Source: Longimicrobium sp. (GTDB taxonomy: Bacteria; Gemmatimonadota; Gemmatimonadetes; Longimicrobiales; Longimicrobiaceae). From it: a stretch of 64,000 nt of DNA. The first letter of the stretch is position 1. Every line of letters begins with the position of its first letter. The DNA is taken from NCBI GenBank assembly GCA_036387335.1, contig DASVTZ010000214.1:1-64000 (forward strand), written 5' to 3'. Both the position numbers and the translations under genes were made by a program. Shown here one piece after another: positions 9,001-15,850 of the stretch. The notes under the pieces were generated by a model. That model searched no databases, was not told the origin of the DNA, and worked only from the letters and a program-made list of their open reading frames with translations.

Positions 9001-9277
9001 AGATGGAGGTGATCTTGTCGACCCCTTCCACCGGGTTGAAGGCCTCCTCCAGCCGCTTGCTCACCTCCCGCTCGATCGTCTCCGGGCTGGCGCCGGGGTA
9101 GACGGTCTGCACCGTCACCACCGGGATGTCCACCTCGGGAAACTGGTCGATGGGAAGGCGCCGGTAGCCAAAGATTCCGAGCACCACCAGCCCCACCATC
9201 ATCATGGTGGTGAAGACGGGGCGCCGAATGGCGAGGGCGCTGAGCCCTCCGCCCATGCTCTGTCTGTTGTCGCTCAT
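6077..9277 (-). CDS. RND efflux inner-membrane permease (AcrB/MdtB type, HAE1)
   Basis: 1066 residues, normal for the hydrophobe/amphiphile efflux family. The N-terminus has the typical first TM helix after RRPVFTTMMM, then LPIDQFPEVDIPVV and YPGASPETIE. The proton-relay region IGILIDDAIVVIENI is intact, including both aspartates. Two large periplasmic loops and 12 predicted TM segments are in the expected order, ending with the LVVKNAILLVDNANERR segment and a short cytoplasmic tail. It uses the proton gradient to drive drug or metabolite export through the adaptor and TolC-like protein encoded just upstream. The gap to the adaptor gene is 5 bases. Substrate cannot be told from sequence. Confidence 0.95.
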   Translation of the reverse strand: MSDNRQSMGGGLSALAIRRPVFTTMMMVGLVVLGIFGYRRLPIDQFPEVDIPVVTVQTVYPGASPETIEREVSKRLEEAFNPVEGVDKITSISLEGVSQVIVEFDLGRDGDQASQDIRARIDAVRRSLPQDIEQPVVQKFDPSAQPIISLALSSKTAPIAELTTLADEGIRRQLESVSGVGQVQIAGGLEREVRVFIQPDRMQATGVSAQEVMGALQRQNLEVPAGRLESGSQEQLVRVTGRIVRPEQFAQVIVANRQGQPVRLGDVARVEYGTEEERSLALVDGTRAVSMDVLKVSGANTVAVADGVNEAIAKIQRSLPRGTQLQVIRDNSVSIRRSVDDVIHELILGAVLTIVVVMLFLNDWKATAITALALPVSVISSFILMSVLGFTLNVLSLMALSLSIGILIDDAIVVIENIVRHREMGKDHFTAANVGTKEIFLAVMATTFSVAAVFVPVAFMGGIIGRFFYQFGMTVAWAVLVSLFVSFTLTPMLAAWWGVEAHSASHTPSRNPVTRGIAAFNRWFDRQARKYRGIVEWALGHRKTTLAMAFFAFVGSMMLFPLIGGGFMPDSDNSEFAVTFETPEGSSLAYTRQRAEEIGARIKALPGVDYTYTTVGAGVTGTVTGGNVYVKLVKPAERERSQDELMVAARRALGGHFGTTVAVLDAGGVGGAQKPLMVNLRGPDVAELQRISGQIAAKMKAIPGVVDVETSLGAPRPEFRIDVDRDVANELALDVGQISGTVRPLLAGQTATTWQDPTGEERDVVVQVAPEQRTSLASLTSLPVATGRRDAAGAAVTVPLGQVARIVQGTAPSQIDRQNLERVATVSAGTAPELSISEASSRITAALEDVRMPAGYQVTLGGETEQMVETVGYVLEAIILAVILIFLILASQFESFTQPFAIMLSLPLSLIGVLLALLFTGDSFNMMSMIGLIMLMGLVVKNAILLVDNANERRADGKDRWTALVEAGEVRLRPIMMTTLAMIFGMLPVAMAMGEGGGFRAPMARAVIGGLITSTLLTLLVVPVAYTYFDDFGGWVKRKLTSPARESEIEEEQEHAGLAPEPAWGD

Positions 9278-9282
9278 GACGT

Positions 9283-10434
9283 TCAGCGCCCCCCGGCGGC
9301 GTTGCTGGCCCCGCGCACCACCACGCGCGCGCCCTCTTCGATCTCGCCCGGCGCCACCAGAACCCGCTCGCCGGCCGAGAGCCCCTGCGCCACCGCCACC
9401 ATCCCGCGGGCGTCGTCGCGCTCGCCCAGCGTGATGACGCGGCGCTCGGCGCGGTCACCCTTGATCACCCAGACGAACGACTCCGCGCCCGCCGTGCGCA
9501 CCGCCGCCGAGGGCACCACCACCGCCTGGCGCGTGGTGCCGGTGAGCACGCGCCCCGTGGCGAAGAGCCCGCCGATCAGCGACCCGTCCGCGTTGGGAAG
9601 GCCCAGCGTGACGCCGAGCTGGCGGGTGTTGGGATCGGCCACCGGGTCCACGCGCGACACGGTGCCGCGGATCACCCGCCCCGGCTGCGCGTTCAGCTCG
9701 AACTCCACGGGCTGCCCTTCGCGCACGGAGGCGGCCTGGTCCACCGGCACCTGGCCGCGCAGCTCCAGCCTCCGCGAATCGACCACCGTCAGCAGCACCT
9801 GGCCCACGCTCACGGCCTCGCCCGGCTCCACGCTGCGCTCGCTCACCTGGCCGGTGATCGGCGACACCACGCGCGTGCGCGACGCCTGCTCCGACGCGCC
9901 GGACGACGCGGCGCGCGCCGCGGCCACCTGGGCGCGGGCCGCCTGCACCTGCGTCTCCGCCGCGCGGAAGGCGATCTCGCTCATGGCGCCCGCCTCGTGG
10001 AGGGTACGCGCCGACTCCAGCTGCCGCTGCGCCTGCGCCAGCGCCGCCTGCGCGCCGGCCACCTGCGCCGCGGCGCCGCCGGCCTGGCTCTGGATTCCCT
10101 GCGCCTGGATGCGGGCCAGCAGCTGCCCCTGGCCCACGCGGCTCCCGCGGTCCACCGAGAGCCCCGCCACCACGCCCGGCACCTGGGCCTTCACCTGCAC
10201 CACCCGGAACGGCTCCAGCGACCCGGTGAGCGCCACGCCGCCCTGCAGCTGCGTGGTGCCCGCCGCGGCCACGTCGGCGGGGGAAAGGACCACCTCGTCC
10301 CTGGCCGCCACCGTGTCGCCGCGCGCCTCCTCGGCCGATGCGCCGCCGCCGCCGCCGCACGCCGCCAGCGCGGCCGCCAGCGCCAGCGCCAGGGGAGCGC
10401 GGGCCCGGCGCCCGCGCGATCTGTCGATCGTCAT
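9283..10434 (-). CDS. RND efflux periplasmic adaptor (membrane fusion) lipoprotein
   Basis: 383 residues. The signal peptide ends in lipobox LAAC, followed by a glycine-rich linker. Then come the adaptor modules in order: beta-barrel/lipoyl half (VVLSPADVAAAG, VKAQVPGVVAGLSVDRGSRVGQGQLL), an alanine/glutamine-rich coiled-coil hairpin (about 110-190), the second lipoyl half (VVSPITGQVSERSVEPGEAV) and the beta-barrel and membrane-proximal domains. A GTG at 10473 overlaps the tolC-like stop (GTGA) and an ATG lies at 10446. I prefer the ATG at 10434, which has GGAG 6 bases upstream and leaves a normal signal peptide. It links the permease to the outer-membrane channel. Confidence 0.9.
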   Translation of the reverse strand: MTIDRSRGRRARAPLALALAAALAACGGGGGASAEEARGDTVAARDEVVLSPADVAAAGTTQLQGGVALTGSLEPFRVVQVKAQVPGVVAGLSVDRGSRVGQGQLLARIQAQGIQSQAGGAAAQVAGAQAALAQAQRQLESARTLHEAGAMSEIAFRAAETQVQAARAQVAAARAASSGASEQASRTRVVSPITGQVSERSVEPGEAVSVGQVLLTVVDSRRLELRGQVPVDQAASVREGQPVEFELNAQPGRVIRGTVSRVDPVADPNTRQLGVTLGLPNADGSLIGGLFATGRVLTGTTRQAVVVPSAAVRTAGAESFVWVIKGDRAERRVITLGERDDARGMVAVAQGLSAGERVLVAPGEIEEGARVVVRGASNAAGGR

Positions 10435-10469
10435 CACCGTCTCCATTGGGTCGAGGTTGGGTTGCCGCG

Positions 10470-11903
10470 TCACGGTGCCACCGCTCCCGCCGTGGCGCGC
10501 CGCACGCGCGCCGTGGCGATGCGCAGGTCGGCCGTGGCCTGCGCCAGGTTGCTGCGCGCCTGGAGAAGCTCCAGCCGCGACTGCGACACTTCTAGCTGCG
10601 TGGCGAGCCCCCGCTGGTAGCGGAGCACCGTCAGGTCGTAGACGCGCTGCGCCGCCTGCACCGTCGTCTGCCGCGCGGCGATCGCCGTGCGCGCGCGCTC
10701 CGCCTCGCCGCGCGACTGCTCGTACTGGAGCTGCACGCCCGCGCGGAGCTGCGAGAGCTGCAGCCGGGCGCGCTCGGCCTCGATGCGCGCCTGGGCGAGC
10801 TCGGCCGTGCGCTGGCCGCCGTTGAAGATGGGCACCTGCACCGCCAGCGTGGCCGCCGCGTCGCCGCGGGAGGCCTCGTCGAATCCGAACACGCTGGACG
10901 GCTGCAGCTGCCTGCCGTAGTGCGCCTGCACCGAGACGCTGGGGAGGAACGCCCCGCGCGCGATGCGGATCTGCTGCTCGCGGATCGCCACCTGCCGCTC
11001 CGCCGCGGCGATGGAGGCGCGCCCCGCGGTGGCTTCGGCCGCCGTCAGCGCCGCCTCGGCCTCCTGGGGCGCGTCCAGCGGCGAGGTGAGCCGCAGCGGC
11101 TGGTCGAGCGGAAGGTCCAGGAGGCGCTTCAGCTCCAGCAGCGCCAGCTCGGCGGCGTTGGTGGCCTGCACCAGCTGCGGCCGCAGGTTGTCGCGCGACA
11201 CCTGCGCGCGCAGCACCTCCAGCTCGGAGCCCTCTCCGGCGCGCAGCCGGAGCTGCTCCTGCGCCAGGAACGCCTCGGCCTGCTGCAGCGCGGCGCGGGC
11301 GAAGCCGGCCAACTCCTGCGCGAGCTGGGCCTGCGTGTACGCGTTCCTCACCTGCAGCTCGATCTCGGCGCGCCGCTCGGCCAGCCCCAGCTGCGCCGCG
11401 GCCGTGTAGTCGCGCGCGATGCTGAGCGCCGCGCCCGTGCGCCCGCCCGAGTAGAGGAGCTGCGATCCGCTGAGCGTGGCCGTGTACGTGTTCTCCTGCC
11501 CGAACGGGAGGCCGCTGAACAGCCCGCCGATCCCGGCGAGCCCCGCCAGCGGCGCGTTGCGCTCCAGGTAGGCCACGCGCTCCGCCAGGCTCGCCGTGCT
11601 GTCGGGCGAAAAGCGGAGCGAATCGGGAAGCGTGAACGCGCCCCCGCCGCCGAACGGCGACTGGAAGGTGCGCGTGTACGCCAGGTTTGCGCTGAGCTGC
11701 GGGAGCGCCCCGGAGCGGGCGGCGGTCACCTGCGTCCGCGCGAGCCGTACCTCGCTCTCGGCCAGGCGCACCTCGTCGCTCTCGGCCAGCGCGCGCGTGA
11801 GCGCCGCTTCCAGCGTCAGGTTCACCGTGTCGCGCGCCTGCGCCGGCAGCGCCCGCGGTGCTCCCGCGGCGAGCAGGGCAAGGAGGAGGATCGATCGTCT
11901 CAT
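10470..11903 (-). CDS. TolC-family outer-membrane efflux protein
   Basis: 477 residues with a cleavable signal peptide (SILLLALLAAGAPRALPAQA). The rest shows the two repeated TolC halves, each rich in alanine, glutamine and arginine heptads: LTLEAALTRALAESDEVRLAESEVRLA opens the first and ASIAAAERQVAIREQQIRIA the second. A final LEVSQSRLELLQARSNLAQA helix closes it. It forms the trimeric outer-membrane channel of the pump encoded downstream. It lies 32 bases after the second repressor gene, so all five genes probably share one transcript. Confidence 0.9.
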   Translation of the reverse strand: MRRSILLLALLAAGAPRALPAQARDTVNLTLEAALTRALAESDEVRLAESEVRLARTQVTAARSGALPQLSANLAYTRTFQSPFGGGGAFTLPDSLRFSPDSTASLAERVAYLERNAPLAGLAGIGGLFSGLPFGQENTYTATLSGSQLLYSGGRTGAALSIARDYTAAAQLGLAERRAEIELQVRNAYTQAQLAQELAGFARAALQQAEAFLAQEQLRLRAGEGSELEVLRAQVSRDNLRPQLVQATNAAELALLELKRLLDLPLDQPLRLTSPLDAPQEAEAALTAAEATAGRASIAAAERQVAIREQQIRIARGAFLPSVSVQAHYGRQLQPSSVFGFDEASRGDAAATLAVQVPIFNGGQRTAELAQARIEAERARLQLSQLRAGVQLQYEQSRGEAERARTAIAARQTTVQAAQRVYDLTVLRYQRGLATQLEVSQSRLELLQARSNLAQATADLRIATARVRRATAGAVAP

Positions 11904-11935
11904 CTATCTTCTTCGTTCGAGAGTGTTCGGAAGCA

Positions 11936-12421
11936 TCACCGCGCGGCCGCGGCGCCGCGCTTGAGCCGGCGCAGCGTGCGCTCCACGCTCCGCGTGGCGA
12001 AGGAGTGCAGCCGGCAGAGGACGCGGAACCGCTCGCCCACCACCGGGTTCTGCGCGGCGGTGGTTCGCGAGCCCAGGTCCGCCGCGTCGCGCAGCCGCCG
12101 CATCCACTCCAGGCGCCGCTCCAGCATCATCACCGCACCGTCGGGGCGTGCGCGGTAGAAGTCGCGCCGGTCGCCGGGTCGGCTCACCTGCTCCACCACG
12201 CCCCACTGCTCCAGCAGGCGGGCATTGGTGCTGACGCTCGCCTTGCTGGCCTGCACCCGCTCCGCGATCTCGTCCAGCGACAGCTCCTTCGGGCTCAGCA
12301 GGAGGAGCGCGGCCATCCGTCCGGCCGTCCGCGAGCCGCCATCCTGCTCCACCAGCCGCGCGAAGTGCTCGATGAACTCGTCTTCGTGCAGCGGAGGTCC
12401 TTCAGTGCGTTCAGTATGCAT
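11936..12421 (-). CDS. GbsR/MarR-type transcriptional regulator, second of a pair
   Basis: 161 residues. An N-terminal helix (EDEFIEHFARLVEQDGGSRTAGRMAALLLL) precedes a winged helix (SLDEIAERVQASKASVSTNARLLEQWGVVEQVSRPGDRRDFYRA). That layout is typical of the GbsR branch of MarR-like repressors. It is a clear paralogue of the upstream gene: both share SKxSVSTNARLLExWGV and RPGDRRDFYR. No good ribosome-binding site precedes the ATG. The first codons overlap the 13-bp GTGCGTTCAGTAT element that is also found before the first regulator. Probably represses the downstream efflux genes. Confidence 0.85.
   Translation of the reverse strand: MHTERTEGPPLHEDEFIEHFARLVEQDGGSRTAGRMAALLLLSPKELSLDEIAERVQASKASVSTNARLLEQWGVVEQVSRPGDRRDFYRARPDGAVMMLERRLEWMRRLRDAADLGSRTTAAQNPVVGERFRVLCRLHSFATRSVERTLRRLKRGAAAAR
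12405..12417. promoter_or_regulatory. 13-bp regulatory element, copy 2
   Basis: GTGCGTTCAGTAT on the plus strand, covering codons 2-6 of the second regulator gene. The identical 13-mer occurs on the minus strand at 12977-12989, upstream of the first regulator. Candidate binding site for one or both GbsR/MarR proteins. Confidence 0.45.
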
Positions 12422-12466
12422 TATACGTCACGTGTACGAGATCTGTTTCGGCGTGCCGCGTTCCGC

Positions 12467-12919
12467 CTACTCGGCCGGGCGCCGCAGCTCCTCGCGAAGG
12501 CTCATCAGCGAGCGGATGGCCGCGCGGTTGAAGGTCACGGCCCTGCCGAAGCGCGCGCTCACCTCCGGGTCCAGCGGGCCCAGCGCCTCGCGCGACCGTT
12601 CCAGCCGCTCGATCATGAGCTCGATGCGCCCGAGCTGCCGCTCGATCAGCCGCTCGGAAAGGTCGGGGGCGATGCGGTAGAAGTCGCGCCGGTCGCCGGG
12701 CCGCGTGATCCGCACGGCGACGCCCCAGTCCTCCAGCAGCCGCGCGTTGGTGCTGACGCTCCCCTTGCTCACCTGGAGACGCTCCGCGATGTCGTCGAGC
12801 GAGCACGGCTCCTCACCCAGCATCAGGAACCCGAACACCCGCCCCGCGATCCTGGGAACGCCCTCTTCCTCGAAGTGGCGCCCCATGACATCGATGAATT
12901 CGTCCCGCGCGTCCGCCAT
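12467..12919 (-). CDS. GbsR/MarR-type transcriptional regulator, first of a pair
   Basis: 150 residues from the ATG at 12919, which has GGGGAG 2 bases before it; an in-frame ATG at 12943 would add eight residues. The N-terminal helix FIDVMGRHFEEEGVPRIAGRVFGFLML is followed by the winged helix SLDDIAERLQVSKGSVSTNARLLEDWGVAVRITRPGDRRDFYRI. Head of the five-gene regulator/efflux operon (regulator, regulator, outer-membrane protein, adaptor, permease). Two tandem paralogous regulators are unusual; they may form heterodimers or sense different ligands. The operator candidate lies about 50 bases upstream. Confidence 0.85.
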   Translation of the reverse strand: MADARDEFIDVMGRHFEEEGVPRIAGRVFGFLMLGEEPCSLDDIAERLQVSKGSVSTNARLLEDWGVAVRITRPGDRRDFYRIAPDLSERLIERQLGRIELMIERLERSREALGPLDPEVSARFGRAVTFNRAAIRSLMSLREELRRPAE

Positions 12920-12967
12920 CGCTCCCCAGAGGTTCCGTTTCAAGGTGCAACCTACATCTACCCGATC

Positions 12968-12989
12968 GTTTAGTCAATACTGAACGCAC
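12968..12989. promoter_or_regulatory. Operator candidate upstream of the efflux operon
   Basis: Bases 12968-12985 form an imperfect inverted repeat, GTT-AGT and ACT-AAC half-sites around a 5-base centre. This overlaps the 13-bp element ATACTGAACGCAC (12977-12989). Position and symmetry fit a MarR-like operator at the operon promoter. No convincing -35/-10 pair could be fixed. Confidence 0.5.
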
Positions 12990-13020
12990 AGAACAAAGCA
13001 GTGGTCAGCGTGGCACGAGC

Positions 13021-13352
13021 CGTCCCCTCGACCCGCGCAGTAGATCCTTCGCCACGCGCCAGAGTGTGGAGCCGGGGCAAGGCCCGAGAGGCGCGTTGCT
13101 CAGGATGACAAGAGGGGGGGACACCGCCCGCCTTCACCCATTTCTTTTTGTCATCCTGAGAGAGCCGCCCGCGCATAACTCTGCGTTCCCACCTAACTGT
13201 GGCGGCGATCAAAGGATCTAGCGTGCGAGGCAAGGGGCCGGCGTGACGGGCACCGTTCCCTCGACGCGCGTAGTAGATCCTTCGCTCGCGCCAGAGTTTG
13301 GGGCACGTGAAAGGGCGGAGAGGCGCTTTGCTCAGGATGACAAAAGGGGGGG
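13021..13352. repeat. Three-part repeat cluster (GTAGATCCTTCG...CTCAGGATGACA family)
   Basis: Two direct copies of about 100 bp (13021-13119 and 13252-13352) share CTCGACGCGCG-TAGATCCTTCGC, GCGCCAGAGT and GCTCAGGATGACAA. Between them (about 13147-13222) lies an inverted, shorter relative, starting TTTTTGTCATCCTGAG and ending GGATCTAGCG. The whole gap 12920-13388 is noncoding apart from the operator at its left end. Confidence 0.7.
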
Positions 13353-13388
13353 CCGAGATGCCCTCTCTGTGCCTCTGCGTGAGCTCAC

Positions 13389-15647
13389 CTACCGGCGGCG
13401 TGCGGTCCAGCGCCCGTTCGCCGTCACCTGCTGGCCGTCGGGGAGGCGGACGGGGCAGGAGAAGGTGCCCTCCATGCGATCGGGCTCGGTCAGGACGGCG
13501 GAAGGGCGGCACCCGGAAAGATCCAGCGATACCGTGGTCCCCCGCACGGTTCCCGTCCCGCTCCCCCGCCCGGAGTTGTCGATCGTGCGCCCGTCCAACG
13601 TGCACTGGCCGGTCTGCTCGAAGGTGACGCCGAGCGTGGCGCCGTCCTGGGTGAAGCGGTACGTGCCCTGGCTGCGGCAGCGGTAGCGGTCCCCCTCGCG
13701 GCCCACGGTCTCGTCGTAGTCCCACAGGCCGGTCATCTGCGGGGGGCGCGGCGCGTAGCTCACGCGGCGGACTTCGCGGATGCGCCCGCCGTCTTCCGCC
13801 CCCTCCACCAGCTCGTAGCCCAGCAGCGCGAAGATGCGGCCCCGCAGGAAGATGGGGCGCGCGTTGCCGTACCAGTCCACGCACGACGCGCGGCACCCGT
13901 CGTCGTCGCTGGAGGAGCGGGCGGCCAGGTCGCCCAGCTCGGAGAAGCGGAACGCGCGGTTGCGCAGGAAGAGCACCGACGCGGACCCGTGGCGAAGCTG
14001 GTCGTAGCCAGAAGCACCGGGGCCGCGGATGGGGAGCCCCAGCACGCCCGACTCCTCCCCGTCCTGCCGGTAGAAGAATCCGTGGCTGCGCGTCTCGCCC
14101 TGCGACGCGCTGGAGCGGGTGTAGCGGTCCGCGAGCGCCGCGGTCGTGCCCAGGCGCACCCCGCTGAAGTGCAGGTCGCCGCGGCTGTCGCTCCCCACCA
14201 CGACGGCGCCCGTCCCCATCGCCTCGATGCGGTCCACCCGGTGCGGCACGGGGAGGACGACCACGCTGTCCGCCGCGGCCCAGCGCACGGCAAAGACGGC
14301 CGCACCGCCGGCGGAGCGCGGCCCCCCGTCGCCGTTCCCCGTTCCGTACAGGAGCCACGAGCCGACGTACCGGTTCTCGAAGCTCCCGCGCCGCTCCGGC
14401 ACCAGGAGCGGGCGGTACGCGGAGACGGGCGCCGCCCGGCTCCCATCGCCGAACGAGGCGAGCGGAATGCGGAGGAGCGACAGGGGCTGCGGCATCGCGT
14501 GCGCCCCCCGGAGCGCGGCGTCGTGCACCAGCACGTTCAGGTGGCCGTCGCCGCTCTCCAGAAAGGAGAACTGGTCATCCGGCTCGCCCGTCACCCGCAC
14601 CCCCGTGGGCGCCGTTCCGTCGAGCGGCATCCGGTAGAGCACGGAGCGCGAGGGGGCGTCGTCCTTTGCGTCCCACGCGGGCTCCTGCGTCGCCCACACG
14701 TACACCGCGCGCGGCGACACGTAGAACTCGCTCGACTGGGGCCCGAGCAGGGCGGTGGATTCGCAGCGCATTTCCCTGCCCGCGGGGTCGCACACGGTCA
14801 CGGTGTGCATGACCGGCTCGTCTTCGAAGCTCACCGGGCCCGCGGGGCGGTACACCCGCGTGGCCCGGGCGGTGCGCCGGAAGGTGCTGTCCGGCGCGCC
14901 CCAGTGGCGCACGGCGGGCAGGGAGGCGAACGGGTCTTCGTCGTCCGCATCCACGGGGATGGGGGCGTAGAACACCAGCTTTCCGTTCACCAGCCGGCTG
15001 GCGTAGTTGCTGGGCGAGTAGTAGTCGAACGAGCGGAGCTGGTAGGTACCGCGATGCGCCAGGCCGCCCGCCGCGTCGATGCGAAAGAGCCCCACCTCGG
15101 TGCCGCCGCGCTGGTAGCTGTAGCCGATGACGGCCACCATCGTGTCGGACACCAGGAGCTCGTCGTACCAGGAGCTCCGCGGATCGATCCCCGGCCCGAA
15201 CGCGTCCACGGCGGCCACGGGCTGCAGCGCGTCGCCGCCGAAGCGCACCGTGAAGATGCGCCCGCGGCGGAGGATCACCAGGTGGTCGCCGTGCGTCTTC
15301 ACGATGCCGCCCTCGTCCACCCCCGCGTGCTGCACGTTGGTGATCGACTCGCCCGCCACCGGCGGGGCCGCGGCGGGTGCCTGTGCCGGTGCCGGTGCCG
15401 GTGCCCCTGGCTCGGCCATCGGGGGCGGGGCAGGCATGGGCGGCGGCGGCGGTGCCGGTGGAGGAGGCGGGCGCCTCTCCATGCTCCGCCGGTACTCGCG
15501 CACCATGCGGCGGTAGTACTCGGCGTACTCCTGGTCAGACCGGAAGGCGCGCAGCGTCTGGCCCGGCTGCTGTGCGGCCGCCGGACGCGCCGGCGGGTCG
15601 AAGAGGGTCCAGAGCGCGCAGGCGGCGAGAAGGATGCGGAGCTTCAT
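13389..15647 (-). CDS. Secreted beta-propeller domain protein with C-terminal four-Cys domain
   Basis: 752 residues. A signal peptide (LRILLAACALWTLF...AAA) is followed by a charged helix, then a proline-rich linker of PPPPPAPPPPP type (about 55-100). The core matches the secreted C-terminal beta-propeller family distantly related to WD40: ITNVQHAGVDEGGIVKTHGDHLVILRRGR, then repeated blades. The last 110 residues (from GLWDYDETVG) form a separate domain with four cysteines and a QTGQCTLDG...IDN motif. The same domain ends the DUF4344 protein at 55.1 kb. The start was set at the MKLRILL signal peptide. Divergent from the GGDEF gene. Function unknown. Confidence 0.75.
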   Translation of the reverse strand: MKLRILLAACALWTLFDPPARPAAAQQPGQTLRAFRSDQEYAEYYRRMVREYRRSMERRPPPPPAPPPPPMPAPPPMAEPGAPAPAPAQAPAAAPPVAGESITNVQHAGVDEGGIVKTHGDHLVILRRGRIFTVRFGGDALQPVAAVDAFGPGIDPRSSWYDELLVSDTMVAVIGYSYQRGGTEVGLFRIDAAGGLAHRGTYQLRSFDYYSPSNYASRLVNGKLVFYAPIPVDADDEDPFASLPAVRHWGAPDSTFRRTARATRVYRPAGPVSFEDEPVMHTVTVCDPAGREMRCESTALLGPQSSEFYVSPRAVYVWATQEPAWDAKDDAPSRSVLYRMPLDGTAPTGVRVTGEPDDQFSFLESGDGHLNVLVHDAALRGAHAMPQPLSLLRIPLASFGDGSRAAPVSAYRPLLVPERRGSFENRYVGSWLLYGTGNGDGGPRSAGGAAVFAVRWAAADSVVVLPVPHRVDRIEAMGTGAVVVGSDSRGDLHFSGVRLGTTAALADRYTRSSASQGETRSHGFFYRQDGEESGVLGLPIRGPGASGYDQLRHGSASVLFLRNRAFRFSELGDLAARSSSDDDGCRASCVDWYGNARPIFLRGRIFALLGYELVEGAEDGGRIREVRRVSYAPRPPQMTGLWDYDETVGREGDRYRCRSQGTYRFTQDGATLGVTFEQTGQCTLDGRTIDNSGRGSGTGTVRGTTVSLDLSGCRPSAVLTEPDRMEGTFSCPVRLPDGQQVTANGRWTARRR

Positions 15648-15788
15648 TCGAGGACGATGTGCGAGGAGACTTCGGTGGAGAACGCAACCTTGTATTGGAG
15701 CGGCGGTAGCGCAACGCCTTCGTTCAGGGCCGGGCGAGGACCCGCGTCGTATTCTCCACCGTGCCCTCTGTGTGACGCGGCGGGTTGG

Positions 15789-15817
15789 TTGGAAAACGGC
15801 CGCGATGCGACTATGAT
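15789..15817 (+). promoter_or_regulatory. Sigma70-type promoter for the GGDEF gene
   Basis: TTGGAA (15789-15794), 17-base spacer, TATGAT (15812-15817), 33 bases before the ATG at 15851. Confidence 0.6.
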
Positions 15818-15850
15818 TCGGTCGCCGCACCATCCTTCCCGGACCTTTCC

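Noticed and set aside
6008-10825. Very long plus-strand open frame opposite the RND efflux genes
   Set aside because: It runs antisense through the permease and adaptor genes. Its translation is low-complexity (His, Arg, Gly, Asp), an artefact of GC-rich third positions.
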